6,597 nt of DNA. It comes from an uncultured Lacibacter sp. (GTDB taxonomy: Bacteria > Bacteroidota > Bacteroidia > Chitinophagales > Chitinophagaceae). Within the stretch, counting starts at the first letter, position 1; every line of letters starts with the position of its first letter. The DNA lies in assembly GCF_946479605.1 (NCBI RefSeq), contig NZ_CAMLGT010000216.1, forward strand, positions 1 to 6,597, in the 5' to 3' direction. The notes beneath the pieces were generated by a model that was given only the letters and a program-made list of their open reading frames with translations, was not told the origin of the DNA and did no database searches. A program made the position numbers and the translations under genes. Below, piece after piece: positions 1 through 6,577 of this stretch.

Positions 1-1424
1 ATCTGCGTATTGATTGGGGTTACATGTACATAGCTGTTCCGCAAACAGGGGCAGTAGCACAATATGTTTCTGCAGAAGAAGGCATTGTCAATTCATTTAC
101 TGTGCCAGCAACATCTGCAGAAAGCGGAAAGCATTTGTTTTTGAATACAGTGGTACGCATGGGCAAGATCGGTAATCTTGAAAAAACACAACTGTTCATG
201 ATCGGGTACGATGATCTGAATCCTGTTCAGTATTTCGGCACAAACCTGAAACCCTGGTGGAAACAGGGCGCCACTGCAACAATGGAGCAGTTGCTGTTAA
301 CCTCGTTAAAAGAGTATGCACAGGTAATGATCAAATGTTCTGTACTCAACCAACGTATTTACAACGATGCATTGAAAGCAGGCGGCGAAACCTATGCAAA
401 GCTTTGCCAAATGGTGTACAGGCAAAGTATTGCTGCACATAAACTGGTAAAAAGCCCAACCGGTGAACTGCTGTTTTTATCAAAAGAAAATTTCAGTAAC
501 GGTTCTATCAATACAGTTGACATCACTTATCCATCAGCACCCATGTTTCTTGTGTACAATCCGGAGTTGTTGAAAGGAATGATGAATGGTATTTTCTATT
601 ACAGCGAAAGCGGTAAATGGGCCAAACCTTTTGCTGCACATGATCTTGGCACATATCCGTTGGCTAATGGACAAACCTATGGTGAAGATATGCCCGTGGA
701 AGAAAGCGGCAACATGATCATACTTGCAGCTGCCATAACAAAAGCAGAAGGCAATGCATCGTATGCAAAAAAGCATTGGAAAACATTATCCATCTGGGCG
801 GATTATTTAAGCAGGGAAGGGTTTGATCCGGCCAATCAATTATGTACCGATGATTTTGCAGGGCATCTTGCACGCAATGTGAATCTTTCAGCCAAAGCCA
901 TTGTGGCATTAGGTGGGTATGTGCTGATGGCTGATCAGTTGGGCGAAAAAGAAACAGCAGCAAAATACCGGGCACTTACAAAAGAGATGGTAACAAAGTG
1001 GATGGCAATGGCCGATGATGGCGATCACTATGCGTTAACCTTTGATAAAAAAGGAACCTGGAGCCAGAAGTACAATCTTGTTTGGGATAAGGTGTTAAAC
1101 TTAAACCTGTTTCCAAAAGAAGTGTACGAAAAAGAAATCCGCTATTACCTGGGTAAACAAAACAACTATGGTTTGCCTCTAGACAGCAGGGCTACTTATA
1201 CAAAATCGGATTGGATCGTATGGACCTCTGTACTCACATCCAACCAAAAAGATTTTGATGCATTGGTAAATCCCATCTACAAGTTTACAATGGAAACAGC
1301 ATCACGTGTGCCTGTGTCCGACTGGCATCAAACCACAACAGGGCGTATGGTTGGTTTCCAGGCAAGGAGTGTGGTGGCCGGTTATTATATGAAAGTGCTT
1401 GAACAAAAAATGAAAACAAAGTAA
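1..1424 (+). CDS. GtaA-like 'glutaminase family' protein (DUF4965/DUF1793), C-terminal part, cut by window edge
   Basis: The reading frame is open from base 3 to the TAA at 1422-1424. The ATG at base 24 is almost certainly internal, because the codons before it (LRIDWGY) continue the family motif into MYIAVP. About 473 residues are visible. Full-length bacterial members are usually roughly 800 residues, so the signal peptide and the N-terminal domains (DUF4964/DUF5127 type) should lie upstream. Family hallmarks I recognise are HDLGTYPLANGQTYGEDMP (from base 639) followed by VEESGNM, then CTDDFAGHLARNVNLSAKA, WSQKYNLVWD, GLPLDSRATYTKSDW and VSDWHQTTTGRMVGFQAR near the C-terminus. These fit the (alpha/alpha)6-barrel region shared with fungal glutaminase A. 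The name comes from the fungal enzyme, which hydrolyses L-glutamine. In this gene neighbourhood a carbohydrate-directed role is at least as likely, but that is inference. It lies 7 bp before the next gene, which suggests co-transcription. Family assignment is firm; the reaction is not. Confidence 0.88.
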   Translation, partial: LRIDWGYMYIAVPQTGAVAQYVSAEEGIVNSFTVPATSAESGKHLFLNTVVRMGKIGNLEKTQLFMIGYDDLNPVQYFGTNLKPWWKQGATATMEQLLLTSLKEYAQVMIKCSVLNQRIYNDALKAGGETYAKLCQMVYRQSIAAHKLVKSPTGELLFLSKENFSNGSINTVDITYPSAPMFLVYNPELLKGMMNGIFYYSESGKWAKPFAAHDLGTYPLANGQTYGEDMPVEESGNMIILAAAITKAEGNASYAKKHWKTLSIWADYLSREGFDPANQLCTDDFAGHLARNVNLSAKAIVALGGYVLMADQLGEKETAAKYRALTKEMVTKWMAMADDGDHYALTFDKKGTWSQKYNLVWDKVLNLNLFPKEVYEKEIRYYLGKQNNYGLPLDSRATYTKSDWIVWTSVLTSNQKDFDALVNPIYKFTMETASRVPVSDWHQTTTGRMVGFQARSVVAGYYMKVLEQKMKTK

Positions 1425-1431
1425 GCAAACC

Positions 1432-2085
1432 GTGTACAAACTTCTTTTCATCATTGCTTTTTTGTACTGCAGTTCATTGCAGGCGCAGCAGCTATACAAA
1501 CCTGTTACCATCCTGCACTACGTGTTCGATACATTTTATAAAGGCAACGTACAAATGAAGACGGGTGAAGTGTTTGAACGGAAACTAAACTATAACAGTA
1601 TTACCGGTGAAATGGTGTTTGAAGATAACGGCAAGTACCTCGCCATTAAAGAGCCGTTGAAAGTTGATACCGTATTTGTTGCCGGAAGAAAATTTATTCC
1701 GGCAGGCAATGTGTTCTATGAGCTTTTGCTAAACGGTTCTTCTCCGTTGTTTAAAGAATATACAGCAAAGCTCATTGAGCCCGGTGCATCAGTAGGATAT
1801 GGAAATGCATCAGCTACAACAAATGCTGTTTCCATTAACCTGCTTCGCAGAAGCGGACAGGCGTACGATCTGAAGCTGCCCGATGATTTCCAGGTTATAC
1901 CCGGCTTTACATTCTGGATAAAGAAAGAAGGCAGATATCACAAAGCCGGAAATGCCAAACAGCTGATATCTGTGTTTCCCGGAAAGAAACAATGGATCAA
2001 CGAATTCATCAAAACAAATAATACTGATTTTTCAAAACAAGCCGATGTGCTTTTGCTTGTTGAGCAGTTGCAGGAAAATAAGTAA
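1432..2085 (+). CDS. Small secreted protein of unknown function, GTG start
   Basis: The product has 217 residues. I do not recognise a characterised family. The start is GTG: in this frame a TGA at 1411-1413 closes the upstream side and no ATG lies between it and base 1432. Residues 1-18 form a signal peptide, with Lys at 3, a hydrophobic core LLFIIAFL, and a likely cut at LQA|QQ. Cys13 does not sit in a lipobox, so a lipoprotein is unlikely. The mature part is about 199 residues, with alternating hydrophobic stretches suggesting mainly beta structure, a KGNVQMKTGEVFERKLNYN segment early on (about residues 38-56) and TGEMVFEDNG after it. From memory, similar 'LNYN...TGEMVF' segments occur in unnamed secreted proteins of Bacteroidota, but I cannot verify this here. 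No catalytic motif is evident. It sits 7 bp after the GtaA-like gene and 35 bp before a glycoside hydrolase gene, so it is probably in the same transcript. It could be an accessory or binding protein of the locus, or an unrelated passenger. Confidence 0.8.
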   Translation: MYKLLFIIAFLYCSSLQAQQLYKPVTILHYVFDTFYKGNVQMKTGEVFERKLNYNSITGEMVFEDNGKYLAIKEPLKVDTVFVAGRKFIPAGNVFYELLLNGSSPLFKEYTAKLIEPGASVGYGNASATTNAVSINLLRRSGQAYDLKLPDDFQVIPGFTFWIKKEGRYHKAGNAKQLISVFPGKKQWINEFIKTNNTDFSKQADVLLLVEQLQENK

Positions 2086-2120
2086 CAACACATTCCAATT
2101 AATTTTTTTAACGAACAACT

Positions 2121-3224
2121 ATGTATAAGAAGACGATCATTCTCTGCCAGTTATTGTTAGTGCTTGGTGCAGGTTTTGTGCAGGCGCAGAAAACAAAAAA
2201 GGAGGCCGTTGCATCATCCGCACCTGTTGCTTCAAAAATATGGAGCATTGAAAAAGCAAATGCATGGTACAACCAGCACAAATGGTTGACGGGTGCCAAC
2301 TATATTCCTGCAAACGCCATTAATCAATTAGAAATGTGGCAGGCCGATACGTTTGATCCTGCACTCATCGATAAAGAATTAGGCTGGGCACAAAGCATTG
2401 GCTTTAATACCATGCGTGTGTTTTTACATTCGCTGGCATGGAAACAAGATCCTGAAGGATTTAAAAAACGCATGGATCAGTTCTTAACCATTTCTGCAAA
2501 GCATGGCATTGAACCCATGTTTGTGTTCTTTGATGATTGCTGGAACAAAGAACCAAAGATTGGACTGCAACCTGCAGTGAAAACCGGTATTCATAATTCC
2601 GGTTGGATGCAGGATCCCGGTCAGCCCGCATCAGCAGACAGTACAAACTTTCCGCTGTTGGAGAAATATGTAAAAGATGTACTTACCCATTTTGCAAAAG
2701 ACAAACGCATTCTTTTATGGGATATGTACAATGAGCCGGGCAATAACGGCAAAGGCGATTCATCCATGGCCTTGCTGAAAAAAGTATTTCAATGGGCAAG
2801 GGAAGTAAATCCTGAGCAACCCATCAGCGCCGGTTTATGGAAATGGGAACTGGAAAATCTGAATGCATTTCAACTGCTCAACTCCGATATTATTACCTAC
2901 CACGACTACCAGGATGTGCAACAGCACAAACGTGTAGTGGAAATATTAAAAGCAAGCGGCCGGCCATTGATCTGTACGGAGTATATGGCACGAACACGAA
3001 ACAGCCGCTTTGCAACAGTACTGCCCATGTTAAAAGAAAAAAATGTGGGTGCTATTAACTGGGGTTTTGTGGCAGGTAAAACAAACACCATCTATGCATG
3101 GGATACACCGCTTGCAGATGGCAGCCAGCCAATAGAATGGTTTCATGATATATTCAATACCGATGGATCGGCTTACAGAGATGATGAGATCAACCTCATT
3201 AAAAAATTAAACGGCATTAAGTAA
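2121..3224 (+). CDS. Secreted clan GH-A (GH5-like) TIM-barrel glycoside hydrolase
   Basis: The product has 367 residues, a normal length for a single catalytic domain. The signal peptide is residues 1-22, with a likely cut at VQA|QK. The rest reads as one (beta/alpha)8 barrel of a retaining clan GH-A enzyme. Strand 1 is WLTGANYIP. Strand 2 is NTMRVFLH, with the conserved Arg99. Strand 3 is EPMFVFFDD. Strand 4 is ILLWDMYNEPGN, with Asn204 and the acid/base Glu205. Strand 6 is ITYHDYQD, with His261 and Tyr263. Strand 7 is PLICTEYMA, with nucleophile Glu287. Strand 8 is AINWGFVAGK, with Trp314. All core residues are present, so the enzyme should be active. Relatives are often labelled '1,4-beta-xylanase' or 'cellulase family', but those names are transferred and the substrate cannot be read from the sequence. 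The 35-bp gap to the previous gene allows co-transcription; I see no convincing promoter or hairpin in it. It acts in the periplasm or outside the cell. Confidence 0.85.
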   Translation: MYKKTIILCQLLLVLGAGFVQAQKTKKEAVASSAPVASKIWSIEKANAWYNQHKWLTGANYIPANAINQLEMWQADTFDPALIDKELGWAQSIGFNTMRVFLHSLAWKQDPEGFKKRMDQFLTISAKHGIEPMFVFFDDCWNKEPKIGLQPAVKTGIHNSGWMQDPGQPASADSTNFPLLEKYVKDVLTHFAKDKRILLWDMYNEPGNNGKGDSSMALLKKVFQWAREVNPEQPISAGLWKWELENLNAFQLLNSDIITYHDYQDVQQHKRVVEILKASGRPLICTEYMARTRNSRFATVLPMLKEKNVGAINWGFVAGKTNTIYAWDTPLADGSQPIEWFHDIFNTDGSAYRDDEINLIKKLNGIK

Positions 3225-3283
3225 TCCGCAGTTTCTCATATATGCATTTATAGCAATCATACACCTTGTGTTTCTACATGAGG

Positions 3284-3311
3284 TTGTTTTAAAATGCGTA
3301 ACTTATTTTAC
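3284..3311 (+). promoter_or_regulatory. Possible Bacteroidetes-type promoter before the GH127 gene
   Basis: The 109-bp gap 3225-3333 is the longest in the gene cluster and is AT-rich. A TTG at 3284-3286 is followed, after 17 bp, by TATTTTAC (3304-3311). This matches 6 of 8 positions (counting the two free ones) of the Bacteroidetes -7 element TAnnTTTG at an accepted spacing. Transcription would begin about 16 bp before the ATG at 3334. A short inverted repeat, TAAAAT (3290-3295) and ATTTTA (3305-3310) around a 9-nt loop, overlaps it. That stem is only A/T pairs, so it could be an operator half-site pair or chance. No GC-rich hairpin with a T-run, hence no clear terminator for the upstream gene, is visible in this gap. 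Evidence is weak because such AT-rich DNA often gives partial matches. Confidence 0.22.
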
Positions 3312-3333
3312 AATTCAGTTCATTGGATAAAGA

Positions 3334-5403
3334 ATGGAACTAATAAAGAAATATCAACAGCTTGCTGCCGTGCTTCTGTTTGCTGCAACATCTTTTACAG
3401 CTGCAGCGCAGGATAAGATCACAAACGTAAAACGTCCATCCACAAAAGCAAGCAATACATTTTATACCGGCAACCGTTTGCCATTGCAACCATTAAGTTT
3501 TGTAAAGCTCCCTGCAGGTTCAATAAAGCCCGGCGGTTGGGTGTTGAAATATTTAGAGTTGCAGCGTGATGGTTTAACGGGTCAGTTGGGAAGCATCAGT
3601 GCATGGCTCGAAAAAAATAACAACGCCTGGTTCAGTAACGATGGTAAAGGCGATCATGGTTGGGAAGAAGTACCGTACTGGTTAAAAGGTTATGGCAACC
3701 TTGGTTATGCGTTGAATGATGCAAACATTATTGCTGAAACAAAACTGTGGCTCAACAAAGTATTTGAAAGTCAGCAACCCGATGGTTACTTTGGCCCCAA
3801 GCTTTCTGCAACCGACAGAAAAGAAATTCCTGATCTGTGGCCAAACATGCTCATGCTCTGGACACTGCAATCGTATTACGAATACACAAGCGATGCACGT
3901 GTAATACCATTTATGCTGAAATACAGTAAATGGTTACTGCATGTGCCCGATGAAAAATTATTAAAAACTTATTGGGAAAACAGCCGTGGTGGCGATAACC
4001 TGTACAGTGTTTACTGGTTGTACAACCGCACCGGTGAAAAATGGTTGCTTGATCTTGCACATAAAATCCATCGCAACACTGCAGATTGGAATCAAAAGAA
4101 TAATTTACCCAACTGGCACAATGTAAATGTGGCGCAATGCTTTCGTGAGCCTGCTACCTATTACATGCAAACAAAAGACAGCAATCATTTAAAAGCAACG
4201 TATAATAATTTCTTTCTCATTCGTACTATTTACGGACAAGTGCCCGGCGGTATGTTTGGTGCCGATGAAAATGCAAGAAAAGGTTTTGATGATCCACGCC
4301 AGGCAGTGGAAACATGCGGACTGGTGGAGCAAATGGCATCGAATGAATTGTTGGTTGGCATTACCGGCGATCCTTTCTGGGCCGATCATTGTGAGAATGT
4401 TGCCTTCAACAGTTATCCGGCAGCAGTAATGCCCGACTTTAAAGCACTGCGTTATCTCACCGCACCAAACATGGCAGTAAGTGATAGCCGCAACCATGCA
4501 CCCGGTATACAGAACGAAGGACCTTTCTTAATGATGAACCCCTTCAGCAGCCGTTGTTGCCAACACAACCATGCCATGGGCTGGCCGTATTACAATGAAC
4601 ATTTGTGGATGGCTACACCTGATAATGGTATTGTTGCCATGCTTTACAGCGAAAGTGAAGTGCATGCAAAAGTGGGAAGCGGAAAAGGAACACAGGTTAA
4701 GCTGAAACAAACAACGCATTATCCCTTCGATGAAAAAATAAAGATTGAAGTGAACACGTCAACTGCCACAAACTTTCCTTTGTACATGCGTATACCTGCA
4801 TGGTGCAGCAATGCAACAGTAAGTATTAATGGTGTGGTACAAACTGTTTCGTTTGAAGCTGGCAGCTATGCACGTATTGAACGTAAGTGGAAACAAGGCG
4901 ATGTGGTTGAATTGATATTGCCCATGAAACTGCAGAAAGATGTGTGGGCAAAAAATAAAAACAGTGTAAGCATTAACTATGGTCCGCTTACATTTTCATT
5001 GAAGATAGAAGAGCAATACAAACAGATGGATAGTAAGAAATCTGCAATAGGCGATTCAAAATGGCAGGCAAATGCCGACCAGAGTAAATGGCCTTCGTTT
5101 GAAATTTATCCTGCCAGTATGTGGAACTATGGTTTGCTGTTAAACGATCAGCCATTGGAACAACAGTTCGAGATCATAAAGAAAGCATGGCCTGCCAATA
5201 ACTTTCCGTTTACACAGGATGCTGTTCCCTTCATCATTAAAGCAAAAGGAAAAATTATTCCTGAATGGATACTGGATAAAAACGGACTGGTTGACCTGTT
5301 GCCGCAAAGCCCTGTAAGTACATCAACCAAAGAACAACACATTGAATTAATACCAATGGGTGCAGCAAGGTTACGTATTTCCTCATTTCCTGTTGTACAT
5401 TAG
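3334..5403 (+). CDS. Secreted DUF1680 glycoside hydrolase (GH127/GH146 group), probable beta-L-arabinofuranosidase
   Basis: The product has 689 residues and is full length. The ATG at 3334 is the first start after an in-frame TAA at 3328-3330. The signal peptide is residues 1-25, with a likely cut at AAA|QD. Next comes the family opening FVKLPAGSIKPGGWVLKYLE, then a long (alpha/alpha)6 domain to about residue 430 and a beta-sandwich C-terminal part (for example FPLYMRIPAWCSNATVSING). The active site characterised in Bifidobacterium HypBA1 (Glu322, Glu338, Cys340, Cys417, Cys418, zinc-bound, with Cys417 as nucleophile) maps here by motif and spacing to Glu312 in GADEN, Glu326-Thr-Cys328 in VETCG, and Cys408-Cys409 in SSRCCQHN. 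All are present, so it should be active. The expected reaction is release of beta-linked L-arabinofuranose or a similar sugar. Some GH127 members act on other furanosidic sugars such as aceric acid in rhamnogalacturonan II, so the exact substrate is open. The GH43 gene follows 8 bp later, almost certainly in the same transcript. Confidence 0.9.
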   Translation: MELIKKYQQLAAVLLFAATSFTAAAQDKITNVKRPSTKASNTFYTGNRLPLQPLSFVKLPAGSIKPGGWVLKYLELQRDGLTGQLGSISAWLEKNNNAWFSNDGKGDHGWEEVPYWLKGYGNLGYALNDANIIAETKLWLNKVFESQQPDGYFGPKLSATDRKEIPDLWPNMLMLWTLQSYYEYTSDARVIPFMLKYSKWLLHVPDEKLLKTYWENSRGGDNLYSVYWLYNRTGEKWLLDLAHKIHRNTADWNQKNNLPNWHNVNVAQCFREPATYYMQTKDSNHLKATYNNFFLIRTIYGQVPGGMFGADENARKGFDDPRQAVETCGLVEQMASNELLVGITGDPFWADHCENVAFNSYPAAVMPDFKALRYLTAPNMAVSDSRNHAPGIQNEGPFLMMNPFSSRCCQHNHAMGWPYYNEHLWMATPDNGIVAMLYSESEVHAKVGSGKGTQVKLKQTTHYPFDEKIKIEVNTSTATNFPLYMRIPAWCSNATVSINGVVQTVSFEAGSYARIERKWKQGDVVELILPMKLQKDVWAKNKNSVSINYGPLTFSLKIEEQYKQMDSKKSAIGDSKWQANADQSKWPSFEIYPASMWNYGLLLNDQPLEQQFEIIKKAWPANNFPFTQDAVPFIIKAKGKIIPEWILDKNGLVDLLPQSPVSTSTKEQHIELIPMGAARLRISSFPVVH

Positions 5404-5411
5404 AAGCGTTT

Positions 5412-6449
5412 ATGAAAAAAGTTTTTGTTATTGTTTACCTGCTGTTTTGTATTGCCAGTGTAAGTGCACAGCAAACATTTACCAATCCCTTGTTGCCTGC
5501 CGGTGCCGATCCCTGGTGTATATATAAAGATGGTTATTATTATTACACACATACAACAGGCCGCAACATTACACTCTGGAAAACAAAAAACATTGCCAAC
5601 TTAAAAACGGCCGAAAAGAAAGTAGTGTTTACACCACCTGAACGAGGACCTTATTCAAAACAATTATGGGCGCCGGAAATTCATTTCCTGCAAAACAAAT
5701 GGTACATCTATTTTGCGGCCGATAGTGGAAAAAATATTGATCACCGGATGTTTGTATTGGAAAACAGTGCGGCCGATCCCTTACAAGGTGAGTGGATCGT
5801 AAAAGGAAAACTCACCACGCCCGATGATAAGTGGAGCATTGATGGATCACTGTTTGAACATAAGCAACAACTGTACATGATCTGGTCGGGTTGGGAGGGC
5901 AATGTAAACGGGCAGCAGAATATTTACATCGCAAAAATGAAAAACCCGTGGACGGTGGAAGGCAAGCGTGTAAAAATTTCATCGCCTGAATATGCATGGG
6001 AGCGTAATGGAAAGATCAACAACCCCGATGATCCGCCGAATGTATATGTGAACGAAGGGCCACAGGTATTGGTAAAGGGCAACAAACTTTTTCTTATCTA
6101 CTCAGCCAGCGGTTGCTGGACAGACAGTTACTCCCTTGGTATGCTTACTGCCAACAGCAACAGCAATCTCATGAATCCTTCATCATGGAAAAAAAATCCA
6201 ACGCCGGTGTTTACACAATCCGTTGCAAACAGTGTGTATGCACCGGGACATAATTCTTTCTTCACCTCGCCCGATGGAAAAGAAAATTATATTCTCTATC
6301 ATGCAAACTCCAAACCGGGGCAGGGGTGCGGAGGCCATCGCTCACCCCGTGCACAACCCTTTACCTGGAACAAAGATGGTACACCCAACTTTGGTACACC
6401 GGTGAAGGAAGGTGAGTTGTTGAAAGTACCTTCGGGAAGCAGCCGGTAG
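5412..6449 (+). CDS. Secreted GH43 glycoside hydrolase, probable alpha-L-arabinofuranosidase or related activity
   Basis: The product has 345 residues, the usual size for a one-domain GH43. The signal peptide is residues 1-19, with a cut at VSA|QQ. The mature protein is one five-bladed beta-propeller without an added binding module. The three inverting-enzyme acids are visible: general base Asp33 in AGADPWCIY, pKa-modulating Asp144 in WSIDGSLF and general acid Glu215 in YVNEGPQVL. His280 in APGHNSFF corresponds to the central histidine often seen at the propeller axis. Other typical stretches are LWAPEIHFL and RAQPFTWNKDGTPNFGTPV near the end. GH43 covers alpha-L-arabinofuranosidases, endo-arabinanases, beta-xylosidases and exo-galactanases. 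I favour arabinofuranosidase because of the GH127-type neighbour 8 bp upstream, but the subfamily cannot be fixed here. The ATG at 5412 is chosen because it gives a perfect signal peptide. The protein ends in VPSGSSR, and its TAG lies 2 bp before a heptamer repeat array. Confidence 0.88.
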   Translation: MKKVFVIVYLLFCIASVSAQQTFTNPLLPAGADPWCIYKDGYYYYTHTTGRNITLWKTKNIANLKTAEKKVVFTPPERGPYSKQLWAPEIHFLQNKWYIYFAADSGKNIDHRMFVLENSAADPLQGEWIVKGKLTTPDDKWSIDGSLFEHKQQLYMIWSGWEGNVNGQQNIYIAKMKNPWTVEGKRVKISSPEYAWERNGKINNPDDPPNVYVNEGPQVLVKGNKLFLIYSASGCWTDSYSLGMLTANSNSNLMNPSSWKKNPTPVFTQSVANSVYAPGHNSFFTSPDGKENYILYHANSKPGQGCGGHRSPRAQPFTWNKDGTPNFGTPVKEGELLKVPSGSSR

Positions 6450-6451
6450 TA

Positions 6452-6514
6452 GTGAGTGGTGAGTAGTGAGTAGTGAGTGGTGAGTGGTGAGTGGTGAGTA
6501 GTGAGTGGTGAGTG
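6452..6514 (+). repeat. Heptanucleotide tandem array, 9 units of GTGAGT(G/A)
   Basis: There are exactly nine consecutive 7-bp units. Six read GTGAGTG and three GTGAGTA, in the order G A A G G G A G G (last base of each unit), so the only variation is at the seventh base. A shortened 6-base unit GTAGTA (6446-6451) may precede it and would include the stop codon of the GH43 gene. Because 7 is not a multiple of 3, the TGA inside the unit falls in every + strand frame within 21 bp, so the array blocks translation on this strand. Where a unit ends in G, GG pairs form at 7-bp intervals on the + strand. Function is unknown; it lies in the likely 3' untranslated region of the gene cluster. Confidence 0.95.
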
Positions 6515-6549
6515 CCAGGCTGTAGTGCTGTGGTGGTCTGTTGTCAGCA
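6515..6549 (+). repeat. Degenerate 35-bp link between two heptamer arrays
   Basis: This stretch is exactly five heptads long. Read in the register of the flanking arrays it divides into CCAGGCT, GTAGTGC, TGTGGTG, GTCTGTT and GTCAGCA. Three of the five begin with GT, like all units of both neighbouring arrays, and the last two resemble each other (GTC at the front). It may be an eroded part of one longer heptamer block, or G/T-rich spacer with a chance length. No ORF, tRNA or hairpin that I can support lies here. Confidence 0.45.
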
Positions 6550-6577
6550 GTTCATGGTTGATGGTTCATCGTTCATA
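6550..6577 (+). repeat. Second heptanucleotide tandem repeat, 4 units of GTTCATN type
   Basis: Four consecutive 7-bp units read GTTCATG, GTTGATG, GTTCATC and GTTCATA. The seventh base varies, as in the first array, and one unit has C-to-G at its fourth base. A further heptad GTAATAC (6578-6584) keeps the leading GT but is otherwise different. The remaining bases to the window end (6585-6597) show nothing recognisable. The repeat may continue in altered form beyond the right edge. Confidence 0.8.

Noticed and set aside
24..26. ATG at base 24 as the true start of the first gene
   Set aside because: The frame stays open to the window edge and the residues before it (LRIDWGY) belong to the conserved family motif. 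There is also no signal peptide after this ATG, so the gene starts outside the window.
2086..2120. T-run (2103-2109) after gene 2 as a terminator, or TAATTTTT (2100-2107) as a promoter -7 box
   Set aside because: No GC-rich hairpin precedes the T-run, and no TTG element is found at a suitable distance upstream of the -7-like box. The gap is only 35 bp between same-strand genes.
3239..3253. Near-palindromic AT-rich sequence around ATGCAT between genes 3 and 4
   Set aside because: Symmetry is perfect only over 6 bases and the surroundings are simple AT-rich DNA, so chance is a sufficient explanation.
4189..4497. 102-residue open frame on the - strand inside the GH127-type gene
   Set aside because: It lies wholly antisense to a well-supported gene, has no family resemblance and is rich in Cys and His as expected for a shadow frame. 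The other antisense and out-of-frame ORFs were left out for the same reason.
6189..6196. Run of eight A bases in the GH43 gene as a phase-variation or frameshifting site
   Set aside because: The frame is intact across it and codes for ordinary Lys-Lys-Asn residues. Short A-runs are common in AT-rich genes and nothing else here points to programmed slippage.
6452..6577. Heptamer block as a CRISPR array
   Set aside because: Units are 7 bp and directly tandem, with no 20-40 bp repeats and no unique spacers. No cas genes are present.
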